Shown: positions 11,751 through 21,071 of the stretch, piece by piece
Layout of the letters: each line of letters opens with the position of its first letter
How positions within the stretch are numbered: position 1 is the first letter of the stretch
NCBI GenBank assembly: GCA_037013685.1
Contig: CM072919.1
Span: 29,087,255-29,151,254, forward strand
Reading direction: 5' to 3'
From: Acridotheres tristis
Taxonomy: Eukaryota; Chordata; Aves; Passeriformes; Sturnidae
Length of the DNA stretch: 64,000 bases
The notes under the pieces: model-generated
The model's input: the letters and a program-made list of their open reading frames with translations, nothing else
The model's database searches: none
Told to the model about the DNA's origin: nothing
Translations under genes and position numbers: made by a program

Positions 11751-12779
11751 TCACCCTAAAACAAGGTCTCCTTGGGATATGCATCGGGTCTCTCCATTCT
11801 TTTGAATCACCCACCAGGTGCAACCTGGTCCTTGAGCGAATACAACTCCATGGATGGGATTGTCTTTGCTGGAGGCAGGATTCACCCAAACAGTTTTTCC
11901 TAGCATAGCTCTCATGTGTACCACTGGAACCTTTTCTCCATCTGATATTCCCAAGGGCTCAGATTGCGCAGGGCCTGCTCGGTTAGTGGAACCTCGGGTG
12001 TTCACTAACCAGGTGGCCTTTGGTAGATTAATCACCCAGTTCTTGAAAGTTCCCCCACCCAGTGCCTTTAAGGTGGTTTTAAGCAGGCCATTGCACCGTT
12101 CAACTTTCCCTGCAGCTGGTGCGTGGTAAGGGATATGGTACACCCACTCAATGCCATGTTCTCTAGCCCAGGTGTTTATATGGCTGTTCTTGAAATGAGT
12201 CCCATTGTCTGACTCAATTCTCTCAGGGGTACCATGCCTCCAAAGAACTTGTTTTTCCAGGCCCAGGATGGTGTTCTGAGCAGTGGCATGAGGCACAGGG
12301 TAGGTCTCTAACCATCCAGTGGTGGCTTCCACCATGGTCAGTACATAGCGCTTGCCCTGGCGAGTTTGAGGCAGTGTGATGTAGTCAATCTGCCAGGCCT
12401 CTCCATACTTATATTTGGCCCATCGCCCCCCATACCAGAGGGGCTTCACCCGCTTGGCTTGCTTGATGGCAGCGCACGTCTCACAGTCATGGATAACTTG
12501 AGAAATACTGTCCATGGTTAGATCCACCCCTTGGTCTCGTGCCCACTTATATGTGGCATCTCTGCCCTGATGACCTGAGGCATCATGGGCCCATCGAGCC
12601 AGGAAAAACTCTCCCTTGTGATGCCAGTCTAAATCTATCTTCGACACCTCTATCTGTGCAGCCTGATCTACCTGCTCATTGTGTTGGTGTTCCTCATTAG
12701 CCCGACTCTTGGGGACATGGGCATCTACATGACGACTTTCACAGGCAGCTTCTCTATCCTGGTGGCAATGTCTTTCCAT
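11751..12779 (-). pseudogene. pol: RNase H tail plus integrase of pol
   Basis: Open for 342 codons from an ATG at 12779, but real homology starts at about residue 15 with the last RNase H motif. The integrase zinc-binding residues are H65, H70, C99 and C102. The catalytic triad D132 / D191 / E227 has spacing D-58-D-35-E, exactly the retroviral D,D-35-E pattern. A C-terminal domain follows to residue 342 (NGETRCISQGDLVLG). All catalytic residues are intact; the domain is orphaned only by the upstream frameshift. The stop lies 108 bases before the 3' LTR, leaving no room for env or a dUTPase. Confidence 0.93.
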
Positions 12780-13336
12780 TCATTGGCAGCCCAGATTGGT
12801 TTTCCCCTACGTTGCCAGTCAGCCTTTTTCCACCTTTCCAGCCATACCCACAGAGCATTGGCTACCATCCATGAATCAGTGTAAAGGTAGAGTTTTGGCC
12901 ACTTCTCTCTTTCAGCAATGTCCAGGGCCAGCTGAACAGCTTTGAGTTCAGCAAGTTGACTTGATCCACCTTCTCCTTCAGTAGCTTGTGCAACCTGTCG
13001 TGTGGGGCTCCATACGGCTGCTTTCCACTTCCGGTTCATCCCCACGATGCGGCAGGAACCATCAGTGAAAAGAGCATAGCGTGTTTCATCTGCTGGCAGT
13101 TGGTTATACGGTGGGGCTTCATCAGCCCGGGTCACTTGTTCCTGTTCCTTTTCTTCGGCAAGACCAAAGTCTTCTCCTTCCGGCCAGTTGGTAATTATCT
13201 CCAAAATCCCAGGGCGATTCGGGTTTCCAATACGGGCGCGTTGTGTGATGCGGGCAATCCATTTACTCCATGTGGCGTCAGTGGCATTGTGGGTTGAAGG
13301 AACCTTTCCTTTAAACATCCACCCCAGCACTGGCAG
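12728..13336 (-). pseudogene. pol: RNase H region of pol, frameshifted at its end
   Basis: Same frame as RT after the TGA at 13337-13339. Counting from the GTG at 13330, the RNase H residues are LFTDGS (D90), QLAELKA (E128) and YTDSW (D152). Just before the last motif one base is missing near 12735-12745. This frame therefore runs into TAG 12725-12727, while the final RNase H motif (AHVPKS...NEQVD) appears in the integrase frame. RNase H would degrade the RNA strand during reverse transcription; here the domain is split. Confidence 0.88.
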
Positions 13337-13339
13337 TCA

Positions 13340-14737
13340 GGGTGCCAGAAGGAGTTGTGTTTCTGTGCCAACCACCTCTGAGGCAGCTTGAACTCCTTCA
13401 TAGGCGGCCAAGATCTCCCTCTCTGTTGGAGTATAGTTGGCCTCGGACCCTCTGTAGCTTCGACTCCAGAATCCCAGTGGTCGGCCTCGCATCTCACCAG
13501 GCACCTTCTGCCAAAGGCTCCAGGACAGACCATGGTTCCCGGCTGCAGAGTAGAGCATGTTCTTCACATCTGGTCCTGTCCTGACTGGGCCAAGGGCTAC
13601 TGCATGAGCAATCTCCTGCTTGATCTGGGCAAAGGCTTGCTGCTGCTCAGGGCCCCAGTGGAAATCGTTCTTCTTGCGGGTGACCAGGTAAAGAGGGCTC
13701 ACAATCTGGCTATACTCAGGAATGTGCATTCTCCAAAAGCCTATGGCACCTAGGAAAGCTTGTGTTTCCTTCTTGCTGGTTGGTCGAGACATTGAAGTGA
13801 TCTTATTGATGACCTCACTGGGGATCTGGCGCCGTCCATCTTGCCACTTTACTCCCAGAAACTGGATCTCTTGGGCAGGCCCTTTGACTTTGCTCTTTTT
13901 AATGGTAAAGCCGGCTCCCAGCAGAATCTCAATGATCTTTTCTCCTCTCTGAAATACCTCCATTGCTGTGTCCCCCCACACAATGATGTCATCAATGTAC
14001 TGCAGATGTTCTGGAGCTCCACCCTTCTCCAGTGTAGCCTGGATCAATCCATGACAGATGGTGGGGCTGTGTTTCCACCCCTGGGGCAGTCGGTTCCACG
14101 TGTATTGCACACCCCTCCAGTTGAAAGCAAACTGAGGCCTGCACTCTACTGCCAGAGGAATGGAGGAGAATGCATTGGCGATGTCAATGGTGGCGTACCA
14201 CTTGGCTGCCTTGGACTCCAGCTCGTACTGCAGTTCCAGCATGTCCGGCACAGCAGCGCTCAGCGGTGGAGTCACCACCTCATTCAATGCACGATAGTCC
14301 ACTGTCAGTCTCCATTCTCCTTCAGATTTACACACAGGCCAGATGGGGCTGTTGAAGGGTGAGTGGGTTTTGCTGACCACCCCTTGGCTCTCCAGCTCAC
14401 GGATCATCTTGTGGATGGGGATCACGGCATCTCGATTCGTCCGGTACTGCCGGCGGTGCACTGTTGAGGTAGCAATTGGCACCTGTTGCTCTTTCACCCT
14501 GAGGAGTCCCACTGCAGATGGGTTTTCTGATAGCCCAGGCAGGGTGTTCAACTGCTTAATGCCCTCTGCTGCCACAGCAGCTATTCCAAAAGCCCACCTG
14601 AGTCCCTTTGGGTCTTTGTAATAGCCGTTCCTGAGGAAGTCTATGCCTAGGATACATGGTGCCTCTGGGCCAGTCACAATTGGATGTTTCTGCCACTCTT
14701 TCCCAGTCAGGCTCACCTCAGCCTCCAGCAAAGTCAA
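13340..14737 (-). pseudogene. pol: Reverse transcriptase region of pol
   Basis: Open for 466 codons. Counting from 14737, the motifs are WRLTVDYRALN (142-152), the first catalytic Asp in ATIDIANAF (D185), LPQGW (217-221), YIDD with both catalytic Asp (247-250), and FLGVKW (about 295). The tether toward RNase H follows. All RT catalytic residues are present. The segment begins inside the protease-RT frame rather than at a real start (the leftmost codon is TTG), so it is part of the polyprotein. It ends at TGA 13337-13339 within the tether/RNase H leader, after LLLAP. The style of the RT and the shared frame with gag fit ERV-L. Confidence 0.93.
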
Positions 14738-14935
14738 TTCCTGAGATCCCCCCGTAACCCCAGCAATTGAAACAGGTTCCTTCCCGACATGTCCCGATGG
14801 TATTCATGTACATTGTGAACCAGTGTCAACCAATGCTCTGTGTTCCTGTGGCTCTGATGTGCCAGGCCATCGGATCCACACCGTCCAAAAGATCCGGATT
14901 TCCCGTGCCTCTCCCTGGCTAGAGGCAGGGCCCCT
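14738..14935 (-). pseudogene. pro: Protease region of pol, broken by TGA
   Basis: Aspartic protease that would cut the Gag and Pol polyproteins. After the gag TAG the same frame continues and reaches the active-site motif LVDTGSQCT. A TGA at 14804-14806 follows immediately. Beyond it a glycine-rich segment leads without a boundary into the start of RT. The catalytic DTGS is intact, but the frame is cut two codons past the motif. The domain is short, as usual for ERV-L-type elements, and is continuous with RT. Confidence 0.8.
14907..14926 (-). promoter_or_regulatory. Hairpin 9 nt after the gag TAG, candidate readthrough signal
   Basis: GCCTCT and AGAGGC form a perfect 6-bp stem with an 8-base loop. 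On the minus strand it follows the gag TAG (14936-14938) after a 9-base G-rich spacer. Gag and protease share one frame, so stop-codon readthrough stimulated by downstream structure, as in gammaretroviruses, is the natural mechanism. The stem is short, and no further pairing was tested. Confidence 0.5.
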
Positions 14936-16609
14936 CTAGCCCTGGTTATTATTTCTTTCCTGGGCATACATACTGGAGGTTCCTTCAAGGGGATCTGACA
15001 GATCATCCTCCCTTCTGTAATATCCTGCACCTCCATGGGAGGCTGAGGCTACCTTCACTTTAGTGGAGTTCCCTCTGTTGGTGTTCCCCTCCCTGAGTTG
15101 GCGCACCCGTGCTGCCAGGACAGAAGTGGGTTTTCCATCCCACCTTCTCATGTCTTCCCCGTGGTCACGTAGAAAAAACCACAGGTCAGCATGTGGGGTA
15201 TACCCTCTCTCCCTAGCTGGGGGGCGTTGGGCTCTACTTTTGAGGTCCATGACTCGCACTGGTGCTGCACTGATCTTCCTCACCTCTTCCCTTATCTCCT
15301 TCATCTCCTCCTTAAACTCCTCTCTGAGGTCCTTAGCCACAGCAGAGACATGAGCCTGCATTGGGCCAGCCATCATACTCTGATAATTCCTGAGCCTGTT
15401 GGCAACAGAACCCACTGTCACTTGGTTGGTATCAGCATCAATCATTGCAATAAAGGAGGTATATTGAGATGGGCCCAGGTTTGCCAGATTCCACAACATC
15501 TGTCCTGTGCACCTGACCATTTCAGGGTCATTGTCATGCTGTCCATCCCTCCCAAAGAGCACCTCCAGTACTGCCACTTCTCTCAGCTTTTGGATCCCTT
15601 CCTCAAGGGTAATCCAACGTGTTCTCTGGTGGTACTCCTGCATTCTTTGCCTGTGGACAAATCTCTCTCTCACGCTCCTTAAAAGTCGCTCCCAGAGGGA
15701 AAGGAGACCTGTCTCCCTTACAAATACCTGGTCCACACCTGAGTCCTGGGTCAAGGCTCCCAAATTCCTTGCCTCAGTACCATCCAGTTGCACACCTGTA
15801 CCCATAAGGTCCCAGACCCGCAGTAACCAGGATGTAAAAGGCTCACGGCCCCGTCGTACAATGTCTTTTCAAAGGTTACGGAGACTCTCGTATGACAGGG
15901 ACTCGGTGATGATCTCAACTTCTGGCTCCCCTGCTGGTTGTGAGGGGCCCCCTTCCTGACCCTTATTATCTAGGTGCCTTGTTTTCATCTTAGACTTCCT
16001 AGTTTCCACAGGGGCAACTGCTGCTGGCTGTGAGTGCCCTTGCAGTTCAGCTGGAACCTGGATGGATGTAACATCTGTGGGTCCCACTGCTGCACCATCA
16101 GAGTCTCCCTCTTTAAGGCAGGGGGAGGGTTTCTCACCAGCTGGGGAGAGGTACTCCTTCAGCATCTGGCCCATCTCACATATCTCCTTCGCTAGCACCC
16201 CCACCCATTCTGGGTGGTTCCTTTCCGAGGTGGGCTGTAGGGCAGGGTCAAACTCTGGGGTAATATCCCTGGTCTTTGGGATAAGAGCAGGCTCTGGGGT
16301 AACCTTCCTAGTCTCTGGGACAGGATCAGACTCTGGGGTAACCTCCCTAGTCTCTGGGACAGGATCAGGCTCTGGGGTAACCTCCCTAGTCTCTGGGACA
16401 GGATCAGGCTCTGGGGTAACCTCCCTAGTCTCTTGGACAGGATCAGGCTCTGGAGTAACCTCCCTCATCTCTTGGACAGGATCAGGCTCTGGGGTAACAT
16501 CACTAATCCCTGGGGTAGTGTGATAGGTTGACTTAGGAAGAAGAAACTCAGAAGAGGTTCTTCCTAAGGGAATTTCCTCTGTGGGGGATGGGACACCTGC
16601 AACAGCCAA
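14936..16609 (-). pseudogene. gag: gag, broken by one in-frame TGA
   Basis: Gag forms the virus core. The open frame starts directly after a TAA (16610-16612), at a TTG and without an ATG, so the true start is lost, lies upstream, or is reached by splicing at the acceptor-like site about 16600. Order: a short N-terminal part; seven 13-residue proline/acidic repeats (about 16252-16510); a linker; then, after a TGA at 15869-15871 in an otherwise continuous frame, the capsid-like region with a charged coiled-coil (about 15280-15350, rich in EE/K). It ends at TAG 14936-14938. I see no CCHC zinc knuckle, in contrast to most orthoretroviruses. The TGA is the type produced by CpG decay of CGA. Protease follows in the same frame beyond the TAG. 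Confidence 0.85.
16252..16510 (-). repeat. 39-bp tandem repeat array in gag (7 units)
   Basis: Seven copies of a 39-bp unit, plus strand CTCTGGGGTAACCTCCCTAG..., encode VTPEPDPVPETRE-type 13-mers. The outer units are diverged and the central ones nearly identical. The array is in frame, so it can expand without disrupting gag. Confidence 0.92.
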
Positions 16610-16612
16610 TTA

Positions 16613-17289
16613 GAGAAAGTTAGTTTGCTCCCTGCACACACATTTTGAAGGAGGTAATCTGAAACTGAGTCTCTTTGTCTTTCCGGCGGCTGAGCAGGTA
16701 ACACCAACCCGAGCTTCCCCCTCCCCCATGCGGGGGGGGAGGCTCGGGAGGCTGCTTGGCCCCCGTTTGCCAATGAGGGGGACCCGATGGCCAGGGGGAG
16801 AAAAAGTTGTGTGATAAGACCTTCACGGCTTCTTTCTCCACTGGCCTGCGGCTCTGGTGTGGGGGAAGGCTGACTCTTGCTGTTGCCGGCCGGGCCGGGC
16901 CTGCCTGGGTGGCCATGAGCAGTGTGGGGCTGCAGCCCAGCCCCACAAAGGCCGATTAACACCTCAGCCGCCCCCCCAGCACGGACTGAGCCTTGCCCAA
17001 CTTTTGTAGTTGTGTTAAACTTTAACTCTTTAGTGTTCAGATAAGATTTGCAAAGCCTCCAGCCTTTCCTTTGAATATGAAAGGGAATAAGAAGATTTCT
17101 GAAATCAGTGATGTAAGAGCTAAGTTTTGTAAGATGGAAGGAGAATGAGAAGATGCTGAAATGGCTGAAAATCTTTTTGGGAAATTGTAGGAATGAACTG
17201 ATGTACTGAATATTCCTATAAACCATGGAAAGCGACATGGGGGGATGGAAATGTTCCATTTAATAGATGATTTGACTAAAAAGCACCTG
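16613..17289. other. Provirus leader segment between the LTR-like block and gag
   Basis: Partly GC-rich (16690-16990). A 231-codon frame crosses it on the minus strand (17259-16564) but runs into gag in a different frame, and its composition does not look like a protein family. Just before gag the minus strand reads TTGGCTGTTGCAG/GTGTCC, which resembles a splice acceptor. Confidence 0.4.
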
Positions 17290-17831
17290 TGTTGAGAATT
17301 TCTGCCCTGAGAAAAGAAGGGGATTTCAGTTTTCTGAAGATGAAGCCTGAGCAGAGAGAAAGGAGACAGAGAGAATTGTTGCTGTCGAACATTTCATTCT
17401 TAAAAGTAATACCCCATGAAACAGACATGACCCACATCTACAACTTTGGGACGGCTATAAAATTGGGAGGAGGGTCACAGTTTGCAGGTTCCCGGGCAGA
17501 TGCAAATCGTGAAAAATAAAACCACAAGAGAACTGTCTTTTTCCTTCTTGTGGGAAACATCCCTACAACTTCAACAAGAAGAGGCTTCTCTCTCCAGAAG
17601 TGAACAAAGACTAAATTGGGCACTGACCGAAGTATTTGTTATATGTTTATTTTCTTGTTATGAAGATTGGGAGAGGGAGGGAAGGAGTGATCTGAAAAAT
17701 CTTATTCTGAAATTTTTTTCTTTTATTCTTTTTTCCCCCTCTTTTTGATGTGTAGTTAATAAATTTTCTTCTATACTCTTTCAAGTTTTAAGCCTGCCTT
17801 GCTCTTTTGCTCCTGGTTCTGTCTCACAACA
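17290..17831 (+). repeat. LTR-like block nested in the provirus leader, antisense to it
   Basis: On the plus strand it starts TGTTGAGA and ends TCTCACAACA, an imperfect terminal inversion. It contains GGCTATAAAATTGGG (a TATA box, about 17452-17466), then TTAATAAATTTTC (a poly-A signal, about 17757-17769), then AAGCCTGCCTTGC. This last block resembles the U5 of family A LTRs (GAGCCTGCTTTGCC...TCTCACAGCA on the minus strand). I find no target duplication: ACCTG on the left, GAAAG on the right. It may be a solo LTR, an older recombination product, or part of a larger insertion extending left to about 16620. Confidence 0.5.
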
Positions 17832-17848
17832 GAAAGAAATAAGTTTAT

Positions 17849-18331
17849 TTAAATTGGCAACTCAAACTGAAGACAGGTAGGTATCAGGGTTGTTATCCAA
17901 GTCAATCTCCCCTTATCTCTGAATGTTAGATAGAGCAGGTTTAACAGGGATATAAGCAACACTAGCCACAATATAATGTCATTAGCATTTAAAGCGGATT
18001 GGAACCCCTTGAAGACTGGTGGGGTGAACTTCAAAAACCCTGTGATGGGTTGAGAAAAAATTTCACCTGCTGCCACTTCCTCACAGTAAGTACCATTATT
18101 GAAGTAGCCCCAGAAACACACACTTAGAGTGCGATAGCTCTGAATCCATGTGGCCATCTTCCAGAGAAAATTAAAAATCCATGAATTCCTCAACTGATCA
18201 ACCCACACAATAAACCGGATAATAGCCACAGTAACCTTGGTTATGAAACTCATGTTTAAAAAAGGGCTTGCAAATGGGAGAGATATAGCAGTGACCACAT
18301 GGAGGCCAATCCAGGGTAGGCTGGACAGCAT
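17849..18331 (-). CDS. Intact pre-gag ORF, putative membrane protein (160 aa), unknown family
   Basis: The ATG at 18331 lies 104 bases inside the 5' LTR edge, in a good start context (GACACCATGC), and is the first ATG of this frame. The frame is open upstream as far as the primer site. The product ends at TAA 17849-17851. It has a hydrophobic N-terminal half (residues 5-44). An N-glycosylation sequon (NGT, 79-81) is followed by a cysteine. A clear transmembrane stretch (about 118-137) is followed by positively charged RDKGR. Eight tryptophans are present. I do not recognise the family. It is not gag, and it is not in env's position. Neighbouring gag-pol carries four breaks, whereas this frame has none. 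The 3' end lies 18 bp from the edge of a nested LTR-like block, so the ORF could be truncated by that insertion. It could be an accessory membrane protein, a displaced env-like remnant, or part of a spliced leader. Existence of the ORF is certain; that it is a gene is inference. Confidence 0.55.
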   Translation of the reverse strand: MLSSLPWIGLHVVTAISLPFASPFLNMSFITKVTVAIIRFIVWVDQLRNSWIFNFLWKMATWIQSYRTLSVCFWGYFNNGTYCEEVAAGEIFSQPITGFLKFTPPVFKGFQSALNANDIILWLVLLISLLNLLYLTFRDKGRLTWITTLIPTCLQFELPI

Positions 18332-18412
18332 GGTGTCACCTACCACAAGCTTGGGTAATTCAAGAACTGTTATCCCCTTTTCTACCCCTCTCTCAATGCC
18401 CTCAGGAAATGC

Positions 18413-18430
18413 TCCACGTTTCGGGCACCA
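18413..18430 (-). other. Primer-binding site, tRNA-Sec-like
   Basis: Five bases (GATTT) inside the 5' LTR, the minus strand reads TGGTGCCCGAAACGTGGA. It begins with the TGG that pairs with the tRNA CCA end. Against the complement of the 3' end of vertebrate tRNA-Sec, as I recall it, 16 of 18 positions match. One mismatch is a C-to-T at a CpG. Matches to tRNA-Lys and tRNA-Phe sites need gaps. Confidence 0.6.
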
Positions 18431-18435
18431 AAATC

Positions 18436-19149
18436 TGTCTTGGTTTGAAAAGACAGGTATGGTCTAAGGAAAGGCAAGAGCCCCTTTTCTGCAATGCAGA
18501 GTGCAACCCCCCTCCCTTTTAATTATTTTAGGTCCAAATCAAACAGCTTTCAGGCAGGAGATATGGGGATAAGAATAACAGTTCTTTACTGGTATCTAAC
18601 AAGGCAGGAAACAACAACAGCTATAAAAATTGGCAACAGAACAGAACAGTCTCACTCCGCTCCAGTCCCTTTTGGCCGCAGGCCGTCTCCCTGCGCTCGG
18701 TTACCGGTGCTGTGGGGGCAGGGCGGGTCCCGCGCAGTTGAAGAGGGGTTGTAGTGATGGCGGTGGAGGCCCAGGGGGTGAGAGGGGATGGGAAAGTGAC
18801 TCCCCCCCTCATGGTGTCGGTCGTGGTGCTCCGCAGAGTGTCCAGAGATAGTAGGGTGAGATGGGAGAGCAGCAGAGCGATGTCCAAAGGCAGGGAGCGT
18901 GGATCTCAGTGCTGGGATGGCAGGGGAGATGCCAGAGCGAAGCCCAGGCTGTCTTTCCACTCCACGAGCCAAGCGAGAGAGAGTCCCCTGCTCCAGACCC
19001 CTCTCCCACCTTTCCTTTTCCGGTTCCAACCCCCCCCCACCCCCCGCAAGAGAACATTATCTGTGGTTTCAAGGTGTAGCCACAACTACTTAGCATAACA
19101 ATGGGAGGAATTCCACAGAAAGAAAAGGGGAACAATCCAACCCCCAACA
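18436..19149 (-). repeat. 5' LTR of the provirus (714 bp)
   Basis: Read on the minus strand it starts TGTTGGGGGTTGG and ends AAACCAAGACA. A G-rich run lies in U3 (19030-19046). A TATA-like TTTTTATAG is at 18622-18629. The poly-A signal ATTAAA is at 18518-18523, in AATAATTAAAAGG. It would drive leftward transcription of the provirus. Open frames of 112-125 codons through its GC-rich part change frame at the G-run between LTR copies, which argues against coding. Confidence 0.92.
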
Positions 19150-19154
19150 GATTT
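19150..19154. repeat. Target-site duplication GATTT (right)
   Basis: Matches 10911-10915 exactly. Confidence 0.9.
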
Positions 19155-21071
19155 ATATGGACATTATAGAGGTTGAAACCCCTGGATATTTCAAATACAT
19201 TATCAAACTATTACAGTTTCTTTCATTAACAAGAGTTTGAAGTTTGGTTTTTTGACTTCTTTTTTACCTGTCACAGCTAGGTTAAGGTGAAACTCACAGT
19301 ATTTATTTAAATCCAGAGATTTTTCATCTTATAATTAGTACCACAGTTCACAGAGTGTCTGTACTTGGTTTTACAAATCTATTTTTAACTAATTAGATTA
19401 GCAGTGCCAAATTCATTAAAAAAACATGGGAATCTGGTTCTTTTTAATGGTTGTGGACTACAGCGGAAAGGTGCTATGGATGTAGTTGCTAAAGATATAT
19501 CTTAATGTCTTACTTCCCTCAGAAGTGCACGGTGACAGAAAGAGAGGCAGAACTCTATACAGAAACTTTGAGAAAGCAAGGCACTGAAGAAATTTTTACT
19601 TAAAATCAATTAGTAAGTCCAATTTCAATTCTCATAGTTACAATCTGTAAAAGTGTGGGGATTTTTCTCCTTCTTTCCACAGCTGAGATGCTTGCAGCAT
19701 CTGCTATGGTCTCTGAAAACTAAACATCTACATACATGCATGGTGGGCTGCAAATCCCAGCTGTTCACAATGCCTTCCTCCAAGCTGTAACAGGTCAATT
19801 GTCTTTGCACTGACTTAATGTCTAAATATCAGGCAGAGATGTGATACCAGGTGTCAGCCTAATCTGTTGCCTCAAACACTCGGAATGGACAGAAGGAATC
19901 TCCCTGCCAAAGTGAGTTTTTGTCTGCCATGGATGAGCAGGCTGCTCTCACTAATTATTTAAATAATCTCCAAAGCCCAAGGTCATACATTAGTAATGCA
20001 AGCACTTCCACATCAGCTTTAAGGAAAATGAAAATCATGTTTTACAGTAAACGGTGGAGGTAAGCACAGCCTTGAAAGCAAACGCAAGCTAGCTTTCAGC
20101 AGCCAAACTCTTGCCTACTGAGTACCTTTTTACATCTATGAAAAATTTATGTGAAATGATCTTTCCAATTTGGGAGTGCTTTGTGCTCCTTTACACAAAT
20201 TTCAATGACTGAACAATATTGACAGCAGTACAAAAATCTGCTCTAGAAGTTTCGTATTCATTTCCAGACAGCTGAGGAAGACATTTGACCATTTCTAAAT
20301 TTCTGGTGAAGGAAACACCACAAATATAAAGGAAGTTAGCCTCCAAAAGAACTGCAGTTGACTTACAGTGTTCCCAGATAATACCAGGGAAACTGAAAAA
20401 TGCCATATTAATTTTGGCACAGAAAAATCATTTTTGTAATTAGGTAATATAACACTCTAGCCCTAGGTTACACAATTGATTGGGTTGAAACCTTCTCAAG
20501 TTGGTACAATAATAGGGTGATAGCTATAATGTGGGGTACCTTAACCACTACAATGTTGAGTGTGTGAGTTGGATAATCAGTACTGGTGATACGTATTCAC
20601 ATATGACTTAATGTGACAATGATACTGGTAATATGGAAATAACATATATGAGCTATCATTCAAGCAACACTGTTAGTACTAAGTACACTGGGGGACACTT
20701 GTTTAAGTGTACAGTACCACTTAGAGTATTTTATCCGTTTTTTTTAAGGCATCACCTTAGACATCAGCCAAAAACTTTGTTCTGTTGAACTGAAAAAGCT
20801 TGAAAGACTGAAAAGGAGACATGCCACTAGGAAAGATTTGAATGTTGTTTAAGGATTTGAATGAAGTTTAAGTATGTTTCCTGAGCTGTAGCTTATGCAA
20901 TTAGAGCATAAAAATTAAAGCCATTATTTAGCATCAGTGTACTGATATTACAATATCAATCACCAAAATGTAAAAGGTTAAAGCAAATACATATATCATG
21001 TAATTTCTGAATAGTTGTCATAGGTCTAGCACTGACCAAATGCCAGTGCACCCCCTAGCATTATTTACTAA
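19155..21071. other. No recognisable feature
   Basis: AT-rich, with no repeat or gene I can name. Confidence 0.4.

Larger units (their letters stand above)
10916..19149 (-). mobile_element. Endogenous retrovirus, ERV-L-like, env-less, 8.2 kb, minus strand
   Basis: A provirus bounded by direct LTRs and a 5-bp duplication. On the minus strand the order is: 5' LTR, primer-binding site, an unexpected membrane-protein ORF, a nested LTR-like block, gag, protease, RT, RNase H, integrase, a purine-rich tract and the 3' LTR. Several traits place it with ERV-L/class III elements rather than alpha- or gammaretroviruses: pol sequence style (YIDD, a single gag-pol frame with a stop between), absence of env, absence of a CCHC knuckle in gag, and the 5-bp duplication. 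Breaks are TGA codons in gag, protease and RT-RNase H, plus a one-base deletion in RNase H, so gag-pol cannot be made intact. The LTRs differ at about 4% of sites by hand comparison, implying an insertion some millions of years old. Confidence 0.93.

Noticed and set aside
13195..13533. 112-codon minus-strand frame overlapping the RT/RNase H junction
   Set aside because: It is a shadow frame; RT and RNase H motifs are in the other frame.
16564..17259. 231-codon minus-strand frame before gag
   Set aside because: It ends inside gag in another frame, covers GC-rich leader DNA, has no family-like motifs, and conflicts with the gag frame.
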